This document shows positions 10,681-22,093 of a stretch of 64,000 bases of DNA, one piece after another (position 1 is the stretch's first letter; each line of letters opens with the position of its first letter). This DNA comes from Selaginella moellendorffii. Its lineage: Eukaryota; Streptophyta; Lycopodiopsida; Selaginellales; Selaginellaceae. The position numbers and the translations under genes were made by a program. A model generated the notes under the pieces. It was not told the origin of the DNA, ran no database searches, and saw only the letters and a list, made by a program, of their open reading frames with translations. The stretch is taken from assembly GCF_000143415.4 (NCBI RefSeq), contig NW_003314289.1, positions 1,771,157 through 1,835,156 on the forward strand, given 5' to 3'.

Positions 10681-12246
10681 ATGGCAAGTTCATATCCAAA
10701 GGACAAGATTGCATTCCTGTACATCCACAGAGAGAGTGGTGAGATTGGCTTCGTCTCACAATCTGCGTCCAGGCATGTCCCAGTACTAGCAGCAAAGTGT
10801 GATTTCTTGTTCTCCTCCATGGTCGCGAGTGACAAGGCGGAAGATTTAGAGGCGGCTAAGCAGGCCACACGCTCAGTTGCTCCAGAGATGAACAAGTACA
10901 CCATTTCCATGCTTGGAGCAGCAGCTGACCAGGAGTGGACAGCCACCGTCTACGAGAGATACATTGGGAGCGGGTTCGAGGGCGTGGTTTTCATCCAGGA
11001 TCCCAATCTCCAGGAGGAGGACAGCGAGAGCATGAGCTATCTGGCCTCTCTGCTGCTGGACAACGGCGTCATGACCAGAGATTGCCTTCTGGAGCCCTTC
11101 AGCTCGCACACACCTCAAGAGGTGGACGACATCACCTCCCAAGTTGTGGACATCATCGAGAAGAATTACATCCACTTCCCAAAGCACGACCAGTGGTTCA
11201 CAAGTGGGGGCAAGCAGAGGTTTGCGGACAAGGTGAGGTACCACGTCGCAAGAAACATTCCACTCGAGTTCGTCTTGCCCGCATTTCCAGTCAAGTCGTG
11301 CAATCCCGACAAGACTCTGGGAAAGTGCCCGGACAAGGCCGAGGAGCTGGCCATCCATTCCATGAAGATTGTTGCGGATCTCATCAAGGCCGTGTATGCT
11401 CCAGGCGTGCACTACAACGTCGCCTCGGATGGCCATGTCTTCTCTGATCTCGTCGGCTCGGACGACGCTGCTGTGGATTCTTACGGCGAGATGTTTTGGG
11501 AGATGGCACACAATCTGTATCCCGGCCTTGTCAATTTCTTTCGCCTGGATGAGTTTCTGCTGGACAACCACAGTGACAAAGACATTGCAAAGCTTATCTC
11601 CAACACCACCGTGGAGCATCCCGTTGCGACTGAGCTCACCGCCAATGCAGAGAATGCCAGGCGAGCTCTCATGTGCTTGTTTGGATGTGACGAGTCAACC
11701 GTCACCAAGGAGATCAAGGAGGACCCGGAGACACGCAATCTATATCGTGGCTTCTCCAGGTTCATGCTCGAGGACTTGTACGAACACAAGAGCTGCAAGA
11801 ATCTCCCGTCAAAGTCGGCCAAGAAGAAGCTGTGCAGCCAGGTTGCCTTCCTCATGATCCTCAGGAACCGTGCATACTCGGCCATGGTGGAGTGGCTCTT
11901 CCCTTTGCAGCTGCGCATTTCCATCCACCCGCATCCAAACAGAGGTCCCAAGTATGGCATCAACATCATCCATTCCTCTCTAGTGGCAGCGCAGCGTTCT
12001 TCCGAGGAGAAGAACTTCCACATCCCAACACCATGGCACAACGCGGTGGTGGAGCTGGCAGATGGCAAGTTCATGCTGCTGCACTCCAAAGTCATCCGAG
12101 GTTCGAGTATGCAGGCCACAGAAATGGCCTGTGAGCAGCTCGAGTTGAGTCAACAGTTGGTTCTCAAGCGTCAAGGCTACAGAATGACGCTGGTGACATA
12201 TCCAGACGGCAGACCCAGCCACTACAGGCAGGTCAGTGTCTGCTAA
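10681..12246 (+). CDS. Isocyanide (isonitrile) synthase, DIT1/PvcA family, copy ICS1
   Basis: Intronless 521-residue protein. Residues about 195-300 carry the family core: LPAFPVKS (199-206), then a CPDKAEELA segment, then SDGHVFSDLVG (249-259) followed by a DSYGE segment. LRISIHP (411-417) and TPWHN (450-454) match the C-terminal part of the DIT1/PvcA domain. Family members studied in bacteria and fungi convert the amino group of an amino acid (Tyr or Trp in known cases) to an isocyanide using ribulose-5-phosphate; yeast Dit1 is the dityrosine-pathway member. The N-terminal 150 residues are not recognised. There is no evident signal or transit peptide, suggesting a cytosolic enzyme. The ATG follows a conserved leader and TATA box. 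Lack of introns beside intron-rich neighbours hints at horizontal or retro-origin (inference). It is the only uninterrupted copy, but it lies in an inverted segment. Confidence 0.88.
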   Translation: MASSYPKDKIAFLYIHRESGEIGFVSQSASRHVPVLAAKCDFLFSSMVASDKAEDLEAAKQATRSVAPEMNKYTISMLGAAADQEWTATVYERYIGSGFEGVVFIQDPNLQEEDSESMSYLASLLLDNGVMTRDCLLEPFSSHTPQEVDDITSQVVDIIEKNYIHFPKHDQWFTSGGKQRFADKVRYHVARNIPLEFVLPAFPVKSCNPDKTLGKCPDKAEELAIHSMKIVADLIKAVYAPGVHYNVASDGHVFSDLVGSDDAAVDSYGEMFWEMAHNLYPGLVNFFRLDEFLLDNHSDKDIAKLISNTTVEHPVATELTANAENARRALMCLFGCDESTVTKEIKEDPETRNLYRGFSRFMLEDLYEHKSCKNLPSKSAKKKLCSQVAFLMILRNRAYSAMVEWLFPLQLRISIHPHPNRGPKYGINIIHSSLVAAQRSSEEKNFHIPTPWHNAVVELADGKFMLLHSKVIRGSSMQATEMACEQLELSQQLVLKRQGYRMTLVTYPDGRPSHYRQVSVC

Positions 12247-13973
12247 TATGTGATAGACGGTTTTGATTCTGGGTAAATTCCCTCAGGCCCATTTTTTTGT
12301 AAATTTTAAAAAGAGTAAATACCATTTTCTCTCTCACTTCTTTGTCTCCATCTGGAATTCTAAAATGAACCGTACAAACAGAAGAAATAGAGAACATATT
12401 GTTGACTGTATAGTGCTTCCTCTGTTACTACAAATATATGAATACCATTACAGCAGTATAGGGGTCACTACTAACTTTGACAATCTTTTACTTCCGCTCC
12501 TTCTCTGGATCAATGTTGTGAAGAAGAAGCCCTGGATTGAAAATTCTTCAATACCGACACTATTCACCGCCTAAGTTTTACGCTGTGTATATTTCAGTCC
12601 AATTTTGTAAGCGGCTCAAGCTGCACAACACGTTACATGCTTCGCTCCAGCGTAGGCCATCCTGTCTCCAAAAGGACGAGACGTGGTCTTTGGCAACTTG
12701 AGAACTTTAGGATGTGTTTGACAAGCCTTCTTTTTGAAACAAAGGTTTTTGCAGGACAATGTCATAGTCAAGTGGAATTTGTGGTCAAAGAATGTTTGCT
12801 ACTTGTTTTGTGTTAAACACGTGTTTTAAGAGAAGGAAAGCAGCAAGAAGCTACCTGTTTTCTTTATGCAAAGTCTCAACCGCCTGATATATAAAATGTA
12901 ACTATGGTTCTTGTTAGAATTAGATGGCCTGACTTTCTGTGGCAAGTTTGGATTCACATCAGATTCTCTTCTTTTTATGGAGCTTGCTTCCCTGGTATTT
13001 GTTTTCTTCCTTGTTGACTTACATAGTTCAAGTATACATGGTAAGGCTTACCATGGTAAAGGAGTTCCAGCGCAAACTATCAGAGCGAGATATGTACTGT
13101 AGGCCCGTGCTTTGCCACCATCGCCTCCATCATACCAGTGCTTCACCCTTGCATTCAACTCAATCGTCATATGACTCAGACCACTCGCTAGCCAAAATTC
13201 GAACGACTGCATACTAGGTAAAGTCATGCCAATGGCTGACCTGTCCATTCTTTTTCTTGGCCATACATCATGTACCTCCTCCATGATTAACAATTTTATT
13301 CATAAACATTCACATGGTTTTGTTTGTGTAAATTACTATGAATATACCTTGAAAGCATACACACCTGGGGGTTGTAACGTATGGCTGTGCCAAACATCCA
13401 TGACTGGATTTCCATGGAAATAGCAGACATTTTGTGTCATCAAGATGCCAGATATGTGAAGCACTCAGTGTGGAATCAAAAGTCAAGTGGGGCTTCCCAG
13501 AGACATGAGGAGTGGCCCTGTTTGCATTGAGGACTAGGGGCCCCAGTATGCTTGACCCAGCAGCTCGTCTCCAGCAGCTCCAGCAGGTCGTCTCACTGCA
13601 GACTCCAGCTTTGGAGCGCTGCCTCCTGCGAGCTGCACCGCTCGGGGCAGGAGTGCTGTGCCTTCACAGAGATTCATGCGTGTGGCTACAAGCTCTAGTA
13701 GATCCAACAATGAGGTATCCTTGGAACATGGCTTATGTCCACATGCCAGCTCCACTCAAACTTCCAGCACCACCCAAGAGCTGTCTTGAGATGGGACCAG
13801 TTCCCCAGGACCCTTGGAGTGAGAGAGATTTCCCTGCCAACCAAGGGGTTTCCCACCACCTCTCTACCTATGCAAAACAGAAGAAATTCATCTACCCTTT
13901 GGCAGAAAAAACATGTATTAGTATTCATTATACTATTTATAACATTATAGTATCCAAACAACAGATCCCTGAG
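12247..13973. other. ICS1 3' flank, no gene recognised
   Basis: Sequence shared with the flanks of ICS2 (22576-24591, reverse complement) and in part ICS3 (37183-38290). About 280 bp present near 23000-23290 is missing here (junction near 13562). Short open frames exist on both strands but are not preserved between copies, so I do not call genes. The segment ends at about 13973, the right inversion breakpoint. Confidence 0.6.
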
Positions 13974-15048
13974 ACCAAGACATGGCATTATCTACCAAGT
14001 ATGGTTTTGCACATGGGACCTTCTCCGAACTCGGTAACCGCAATGCTCGAAAATAGTCCTGCATATCATAAAACCAATCCTCCACCACCTTATAGTCGTT
14101 CACTCCCTTGAAAACTGGTGGGGGCTTTGGTTTGTACTTGGGAACTACCTGAGGGACTGATTCCACTTCGGTCTGTTCGACCTTGTTTGGTTCTGCCTCA
14201 GTCCCTACCGAAGGGTCTGCACCTTCTACGCTGCTAGCATCCGCAGTCTTTCGCTTTTTTTTTCCACTTCTCGTCACGCTTTAGCTTGCGTACGAGAGTC
14301 TCCAGTAGGGCATTGGTCTGTGCCAACTGTCCTTCTAGCACGTCCAATCGAGCCTTGGACGACCGAACCTCGCCACCGGACTCCTGTTTGGAGGTTTCCT
14401 CACTAGAGTCCTCCTCATGCAAGGATTTCTCATCCATAGCCTCTTGTTCGGCCGGAGGCTCGAGCTCTGGAGGAGGTCCATCTTTGCCTTGGTTCGTTTC
14501 CACTTTGCCTTTGCCATCTCCCAGCAATCCACCTCTATCCTTCGCTAGAACTGAGGAAAAGGCTCCAATACCAAATTGTAAGCCATAAATTTTTCCTTTT
14601 CAATTTGCCAACTTACCTCGTCTATCCGTCCAACACTACCTTGACTTTTGTTAAGTTCCCTCGCCAAGATTCCCACCTATGGTACCAGCTCTTACTTGGT
14701 CCTACTTGGTTTCAGCTACTCACTACACGAGCAATAGAGTGTTAGCCATCCATCCACGGATTCCCAAATCTTTCCCAATCCCCCTCCCCGGGTTAGACTG
14801 GACTTAAGGTTCGGCTGCACTCCCCGCAGGCACAAGCAGCCAAGCACACCAAGCCTCTAGGTTCCTAACATGATCATGAGACCCTCTATATCCCAAGTCT
14901 TGGGTGCAACACTTGCTTCGGGACGTTGGGGCGAAACACTGTGGCCTAACAGCCCAGTATGGGTACCTCTACCCCCCACTTCCATCCCGAAGGAAGGCAC
15001 AAGCCCCTAGGAAGGGCGAGGACCAATGAGCCGTATAGTACTCAGACG
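13974..15048 (-). mobile_element. Gypsy-A copy 2, 5' half (partial 5' LTR and N-terminal gag)
   Basis: Minus-strand fragment: partial 5' LTR (about 14579-15048), primer binding site (GATACCAAATTG on the plus strand near 14568-14579), and N-terminal gag (about 13974-14527, including a PPPVFKGVNDYKVVEDW segment). Gag stops after the DNAMSW codons, which is where the plus-strand half at 5631 begins. The LTR is cut at its far end and joined to a lipase fragment at about 15048. Confidence 0.85.
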
Positions 15049-15235
15049 TTAACAGATTGTGGTGCTAGATAACTAAAAACCAGTCAAGCTCCCATCTGAA
15101 CGGAATGCAAGAGCAAATTGCTCTAAAACACAATGTAAGCAATGTGTTCATCAGATCTTCCTTGGAATCAAATTGGTTAACAGGCAGGCCTCTTGGCCCT
15201 CAAAAGCGTTGCATGATTGCAACTGTAGAGAGACA
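15049..15235 (-). pseudogene. Patatin-like lipase fragment
   Basis: Contains remnants of the exons equivalent to 26932-27046 and 27100-27205 of the better copy. Substitutions and indels destroy the frame. It is nearly identical to 33970-34190, its counterpart in unit 2. Confidence 0.65.
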
Positions 15236-15791
15236 GATGCTAGCCATTTCATCTAGAATTTTTGTACTAGAGAATGGTCTAATCCTTGGAGGTTTAATTA
15301 CTTTGGTGGATTGCCCACTAATATTCTTTATATTTTGGCAAATCACTTGAGATAATCATACACTTCCCTAGCAATCATCTTTTGGCCCTCAAATTATTAT
15401 ATTATTGCAACATTGTCCCTCGGAGACACGTGGGAAACTCACGTAAATGCTGAATATCATCCCAAAAATCAACCACACACATGTAGATTGGAGCATTCTC
15501 CTAAACATTTTCAAATGCATATTTGAACATGTCAATAATTATGATGATGTATTTTAATAATTGGTTTGTCTTCATCAAGGACCATTTGAGTTAATGATGC
15601 AATTTAGCATTTATTTCTGAGCCTCTTGCTTTATGTAGAGCCAAATAATACTCTTTGCTTGGCACAATGTTATAAGACATTACTTCTTCTTCTCTTTCTA
15701 TGGGAGATAGTCCTATTTTAATAAAGGTTGATGCTATTGCTTCCCGAGTTTATAGACAAAGGCAAGGATGTGGTCATGGTCATGATATCTG

Positions 15792-17420
15792 CTGCTAGGC
15801 ATTATAAGTGACTAATTTTTCCATTCTACTTTAATCATTTAACCACACTTTTAACTATTTGGAAGAGTCTCACTCACAACCTCCATAAGTCCTATTTAGG
15901 ACTTGGGGATATGCTAGCCTCGTGAATGGTATATATGCCACTTAACCTTTGCACTTGGTTTAAGTGGTATATATTCCCGATCTCATAACTAACACCCAAA
16001 GGTACTATTGATATATCAACTTATTATACTAAGGCCATGCTCATTCACTTTTATCATATCAATAGTCCAAGACCACCTACATCACGATCCTATCTCTCAA
16101 AGATTAAGCCATCCATCTATGAATGGTTATCCCTTGACCACACTTTAGCACTTTTAGGATGCCCAGAAACATGCAAAACACCTTTCCCCAATGTCCTTTC
16201 TTCTGTCCCCACTAAGTGCTTCTTCATCCAAAGCCATACTCACCAACCCCACCACTAAGTCAAGGCCCAAAAGCTTGACCACTAAATCCCATTGTCCTTT
16301 GGGACTTCCTCACTATGTGATTGTGTCTTTGGTCACTACACTAGAGGACTGTTCCTCTTCATTTTTATAGTCTGGGACTTTAGGACAACATTTCGAAACA
16401 CCACAACCCTACACGAGCTTCATAGGTACTCTCCCCACCTTTCACCCTTAAATGCCTAACCATGTGGCTAGAGTGAGGTCCCAATGAGCCACACCAGGTA
16501 TCTAAGTAGGTAGTGCCACTCACACCTAAATTGGGAGTATTGACCATTCGATCTCTCGGGGGAGCTAGAGCCGGCTTTTGAACACTTCACCAAGCTACCT
16601 TGCTTGTCTATCTGTATTCACTCAAGCTTTGGACTCCTCAGTGGATATACCATCACCCAACACATGGGTATAACCTTCCTTGGTCACACTAGCCTTTCTT
16701 AGCCAAACTAGTTCCATTAAAGTCCTCCCCTTGCTATACTTTTGGAGCTCACTAAACCCCCTAGGGTTTAGGAGATGAACGCTTTGGGCTTTCACCCTCG
16801 GACTCGAACTTGGACTTGGACTCAGACTCGGTCTCGATTTTGGTTTCAGTCTCGGTCTCGGTCTCGGTCTCAGTTTCAGTCTCGGTCTCGATCTTAGTCT
16901 TGATCTCTTTCTTAGTCTTGGTCTCAATCTCTTTCTCAGCCCAACCTCAGACTCTATCTCAGGTTCATCTAAGACTCGACCTCGGACTCCATCTCAGTTC
17001 CATCTTAGGTCCATCTTGGATCCATCTTAGGTCCATCTTAGACTCCATCTTGGGTCCATATTAGACTCCATCTCGAGTCCATTTCGGGTCCATATTAAAC
17101 TCCATCTCGGGTCCATATCAGACTCCATCTTGAACTTCGTCTTGGGTCTATCTTGGACTCCATTTTGACACTTCCACGTGTCATGTATTGGTCATTTTGT
17201 GTCCCTTTCCTAAAAACTTACTTACTGCTTGCTTCGTGCTCGTTCCTCGAGCACTTCATTGGGATTTCCACTCCCACTTTCGATTGTCCAAGTAAGAGGT
17301 TTTAGTCCAAATGTGTTATGCTTATTTGACTTCTGCTTTGGCTACTACCATGTGGCACCCTTTCGGCTCCACTTTAGGGATTAGGGATTTATGACACTTT
17401 GGGGTTTAGGGATTTGTATC
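15792..17420. repeat. 1.6-kb LTR-like insertion in Gypsy-B gag
   Basis: The zinc-knuckle part of gag is interrupted between 'CTGCTAGGC' and 'GTGTGATGAAATTGG', which are adjacent in other copies. The insert carries 'CTATACTTTTGGA...ACGCTTTGGGCTTTCACCC' and a CTCGG(A/T)CT tandem array (16800-17170), as the Gypsy-A LTR does, so it looks like a solo LTR of a related family. A second copy is at about 34734-36356. Ends and target duplication could not be fixed. Confidence 0.55.
16800..17170. repeat. Tandem array of CTCGGTCT / ACTCCATCT motifs
   Basis: Hexamer-based array (CTCGGT, CTCAGT, CTCGAT) grading into 12- and 24-bp repeats built on TCCATCT(T/C)GG. Its counterpart is 35740-36110. Related to the arrays in the Gypsy-A LTRs. 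Confidence 0.8.
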
Positions 17421-17866
17421 TCACAAATGTGTGATGAAATTGGTCATGTTAGCATTTTCCAGATTAGCAACCTCTATTTTCTGGGTGGGGACCTTGGTGT
17501 CAACAACAACCTGTTGATATTGCTGCAATGGAAGGTCAGGACACCAAGATGTTTTTGAGAAACAAGGAGTCATACAAGTAGTAGAGGGTCTTTGTGTGAA
17601 TAAATCTGTGACCCCTCCATTTTTCTTTCAGGAGTATTATCAAAGGGTTTATTTGGCATAAGTTCATCTAGTATTTACTTTCCAAGCTCATTTTTATAAT
17701 AAAATGTCTCATATTATTCTATCCATATTAGTTAATATAAACTTGAGTTTATCTTCTATTGCTCAATCTATGGTCACATGTTGCTATCTACATTTATGTC
17801 ATGTGGCAAAATTAGTTTTCATTCTTTATAGCAACAGTTGTACATATGCATGTGCATGGAATAAGG

Positions 17867-18461
17867 TGTAAGCTCCTGAGTTTGGACTTCCCGGGAGGTC
17901 ACCCATCCCAGTACTACTCAAACCCAAAGACGCTTAACTCCAACTATCCCAAGACCCTTTACCGATTGAAAAAGGGGGTGCACTCTTATTCATGGGCCCT
18001 TTCCCTCTATATTTGAACCCCTATGGATCGTCTCTCGAGTTGTTCTCTTTGGTTGCTTACAATCCACCATGCTTCCTTGCAAGTTCACGCCCTCGTGAAC
18101 GGAAGCTGAGAGCCGCAGCTCTCCCGAGAGCCCCGCTCTCTTGACACCCTACCCCTCGGGTCGAACCCAGCGGGAGCAAATTGGACCAGCCAGATGTCAA
18201 TCAACATGTGGTGTGATTCCCCTAGCCAACCAACAGAGTCGGACCCGAGACCTCTATAATACCAAATGTAAGCTTCTGAGTTTGGACTTCCCAGGAGGTC
18301 ACCCATCCCAGTACTACTCAAACCCAAGGACGCTTAACTCCAACTATCCCAAGACCCTTAACCGATTGAAAAAGGGGGTGCACTCTTATTCATGAGCCCT
18401 TTCCCTCTATATTTGAACCCCTATGGATCGTCTCTCGAGTCGTTCCCTTTGGTTGCTTACA
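17867..18461 (-). mobile_element. Cassandra-type TRIM element, copy 1
   Basis: A 595-bp mini-retrotransposon: two 195-bp LTRs (17867-18061 and 18267-18461), TG...CA ends, and a 205-bp interior with no coding capacity. Read on the minus strand, the LTR is followed by TTTGGTATTATAGAGG, close to the initiator tRNA-Met primer site, and GCATGGTGGAT precedes the 3' LTR. Each LTR carries a block (17882-17941, 18282-18341) matching the 3' half of plant 5S rRNA, including GGATGGGTGACCTCC. The target duplication is TAAGG/TAAAG, and the paralogous sequence at about 36795 shows the empty site. It depends on other elements for enzymes. Confidence 0.88.
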
Positions 18462-20817
18462 TAAAGTAGACTTAATTATGCGTGTGGGAGATCTCGAGCT
18501 TAAACTGTAGTTGTTGCAGGTGCTACTAAGTCAAGTTTTTGCCCTCATCCTTTATATGGATTGGTTACAGCACAATCATGTTGAGTGTGACTTTATTACT
18601 TTTCCCATTGTCTTATACTTCTTTATATTTCTTGTATTCCTCTCATTTCTGTTCTTTTTTGTCCTTTTGCCTTAATCACTTTTGTCACTTCATTATTTCC
18701 TCCTATGTTTCTGTTTTGTTCCTCTATTCCCTCTTTAGATCCCTTCAATGATTTTTGTGCTGTAGTGGTTGACTGACTTATGAAGGAGTATACCAATCTC
18801 TTTGAATTTGACTTGTCATCTGGGGCTAAAATTGCAACACATCATTTTATTCCATTGGGGATGTTTGTCCAATCATAGTTCCTACTTATCATTGACCACC
18901 AATTAGATCAAATTTTATACATAAATGTCAAAGAGGTTGGAAAAGGGTGTTATCCAAAAGTTGTGAAGTCCTTGGGAGTGTGAATTTCATCTTGTGACAA
19001 AGTTTGATAGGAGTATTTATTTCTGCATCGATTATCATCCATTAAATGGAGTGATGATCCCACCCTCTTTCTCACATTCCTGATCTTCTGGACTGTTTGG
19101 GGATAAATTGTTGGTTCACCAAGTTAAATCTTGCTTGTAGGTACTAGCAAGTGCCGATAGCCGAAGAAGATATTCTTAAAATTACTTTTGTACACCATTT
19201 AGTTTGTATGAGTTCTTGATCATGCCATTTGGTTTGAACAATGCTTCAACAATTTTCCAATGGATGATAAATAATGTTTTTTGTGATATGCTAGAGGTAA
19301 CTGTTGACTTCATCAATGATGTCTTGATCTACTCAGAAGGGATATAGGAGGAACATGTTTGTGATATTCATAAAGTGTTAGATCGACTGTAGGAAGTTGA
19401 TTTAAAGTTCAAGTGGTCAAATTGCATGTTTGGGTCCAAGAACACTACTTATCTTGGGTACCGTATTTCTCGTGAAGGTTTGCAAGTTGATCTTGAAAAA
19501 TTTATAGCTATTCTCAAGTTCCCTACTTTAAAGTGTGTGAATGATGTGCAACGCTTTTTAGGCAAGGTGCAATATCTCAACCGTTTCATTGATCATTTTT
19601 TTTATTGTACAAAACCGTTATGAATATTGTTGAACTTGTTAATATTATCTTTCATTTGGTCCATAGATTGTGAGCAGGCATTTACAGATCTCAAAGAGTT
19701 GTTGATAGCTCCTCTAATTTTGGTATATCTTGATTATACTATTTTGCATATGGATGCTTTTAATATTAGTTTTAGAGGTATGTTGATGCAAAAGAGCCTA
19801 AGTGTGCCTGGTCAATGCCATTTTATTGTATATATCAACCATACATTACAACTAATAGAGGCGAACTACTCTAAAATAGAAAAGGAGTGTTTAGCAATAG
19901 TTTGGGGTTTCAAGAAACTTTATACATATTTACATGGTTCTTGGACATTATTACAAAATGATCATATCGCAATTACTTTGTTATTGGTTGGTCATACTGC
20001 TTCGTGGGCATTAAAGCTTCAGATATATAATTTCGATATTTTTTATCACCCAAAGAGTTTTATGACTAATATTAATGCCCTTTCTTGAGCTCCTATTCCT
20101 TTTTCACTTCTCATATTTTTATAAGTTTATTATTCTAGCATTTGTGAATTTTTTGAACAAGGATTCAATGCTATTAGCATTTGTTGTACTTGATGTTTAG
20201 TGTCCACAAAGTGTGGAGCTAGATTTACCTTATCTTGACAAAGTTCATGAGGCTCAAAAGATTAAACTGTTGATCTAAAGGTTTCACAATAGGTTTGAGA
20301 ATTCCATATCACTTGTTAATAACTTGTTATGTCAACATTTACATTCTCAATATCACCTTAAAAATTACCTTTTTTATTTTGTAAAGATGGATTCTGATAA
20401 TCATTTATGGCTGGTGGTGACTTCAATCATTATTCCACACTTTCTTCATGTCTACCATGATTCTCTTATTCTAAGTGGGCATATAGGACATTATTGTATG
20501 ACTAAGAAGTTGCACAAGTTTTTCTATTAGTTGGATATATGATATGATGCTATCTAGTATGTGTACTTGTATTTAGTACTAAGCTCATAATACTACCCTT
20601 TGTGCTACAAAAGGGCAATTAGAGTCAATTGTAATTTCTTGTCCATTTGTCCATTTGAGTTGGTGGCATTTAACTTGATAGAGCCTTTTCCACATTTGAC
20701 TATTAGCAATAAGTATATCAATATTACTTCGGATTACTTACCTCACTAGGTGGAGGTTGGTGGTTTTGTTAATGTGTTTGCAATTGCTGTTAAATACTTC
20801 TTCCTTAATCGAGTAGT
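18462..20817 (+). pseudogene. pol: Gypsy-B copy 2 pol remnants (PR, RT, RNase H, integrase start)
   Basis: Recognisable pieces: 'LQDAILGMDW'-like protease tail near 18540-18570 in altered form, RT with VTVDFINDVLIYSEG (about 19300-19340; the usual second catalytic Asp position reads FIND), RT connection with NTTYLGYRISREGLQVD (19440-19490), RNase H (19627-20088) and the zinc-binding start of integrase. Many stops. Confidence 0.7.
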
Positions 20818-21410
20818 TGTAAGCTCTTGAGTTTGGACTTCCCAGGAGGTCACCCAGCTCAGTACTATTCAAACTCAATGACGCCTAACCCCAAATATCC
20901 CAAAACCCTTAACCGATTGGAAAAAAGGGGTGCACTTTTGTTCATGGGCCTTTTCCCTTTATTTTTGAATCTCATGGACTATCTCTCAAATCGTTCTCTT
21001 TGGTTGCTTACAATCCACCATGCTTCCCTGCAAGTTCACACCCTCGTGAACGGAAGCTGAGAGCCATAGCTCTCCCGAAAGCCCTGCTCTCTTGACACCC
21101 TACCCCTCGAGTCGAGCCCAATGCGAACAAACTAGACCAACCAGATGTCAATCAACATGTGGTGTGATTCCCTAGCCAACCAATAGAGTCGGACCCAAGA
21201 CCGCTCCAATACCAAATGTAAGCTCCTAAATTTGGACTTCCTAGGAGGTCACCCAACCCAGTACTATTCAAACCCAAGGACATTTAATCCCAAATATCCT
21301 AAAACCCTTAATCGATTGGAAAAAAAGGTGCACTTTTATTCATGGGCCCTTTCCCTTTATATTTGAACCCTATGGACCATATCTCAAGTCGTTCTCTTTG
21401 GTTGCTTATA
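20818..21410 (-). mobile_element. Cassandra-type TRIM element, copy 2
   Basis: LTRs at 20818-21012 (195 bp) and 21217-21410 (194 bp), same interior as copy 1. The minus-strand primer site reads TTTGGTATTGGAGCGG. It is flanked by a perfect 5-bp duplication GTAGT (20813-20817 and 21411-21415) inside Gypsy-B integrase. The 5S-derived blocks (20832-20890, 21231-21290) have more changes than in copy 1, and the last CA is TA, so it is the older insertion. Confidence 0.88.
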
Positions 21411-22057
21411 GTAGTGTTTCAGTATTACTGTCTGGAGTGGATTCTTTTGGAGATCTCTACTATTGCTTGGATGTGGATCTTGTGGGAGACAATGATGGAG
21501 GCCTAAGCTAGGTTGGACTTTGCCATTCTAGGTTCTCCGGATAATAGTCCTGCATTTATGGATTAAGCATTTTATGTTTTAATGTTTTGGTTGGGGATAT
21601 ACCACCCGTTTACAAGTGTTTATTATCCATAGTCAAATGGTTTGGTGGAATGGCTCATACAAACCTTCAAAAAGATAATTGCAAAATATATGAACTTTTA
21701 ACATTCGAATTAAGATGGTTATTTGCTATCCTTTTGGTATGCATATGTTATAGGGGTGCAAAGTTCTATTAGTTTTTCACGATATAAACTCCTATATGGT
21801 CATAATCTGATATTGTTAACAAAGTTGAGTTTACTTTCGCAATTGCCACGAGTTGTTGATATTAGGTCTTAAGATTAGTATTTGATGAGCATTCTTCCAC
21901 TAGTGTAAGTAGAGTCTACCAAACATTTGAGCCACATATAAATGGGACAATAACAGTGCTATATTACTTAGTGGAAAGGACCGTATTAGGTGTTGTGGCA
22001 AGTTGGACCACAAGTTTATGAGGTTCAGCATAACGTCAAACAAGTTGATCCTTTAAA

Positions 22058-22063
<6 letters not shown>

Positions 22064-22092
<29 letters not shown>
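22064..22092. repeat. TA dinucleotide microsatellite
   Basis: About 14 TA units in the 3' region of Gypsy-B copy 2. The corresponding place in other copies lacks the expansion. Confidence 0.9.

Positions 22093-22093
<1 letters not shown>

Noticed and set aside
10681-12246. Bacterial or fungal contamination as the source of the ICS gene
   Set aside because: Three copies are embedded in plant retrotransposons, one is adjacent to an intron-rich plant PDR gene, and each has a plant-like TATA leader.
12911-13293. Frames in the ICS 3' flank, seen in all three copies
   Set aside because: They persist because the DNA is duplicated, differ by indels between copies and overlap each other on opposite strands; no known domain.
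17360-17416. Telomere-like TTTAGGG/ATTAGGG words
   Set aside because: Only a few imperfect copies scattered over about 50 bp inside a transposon; not an array.
17882-17941. A 5S rRNA gene
   Set aside because: Only the 3' half is present and it lies in both LTRs of a TRIM element; it is a Cassandra component, not a ribosomal gene.
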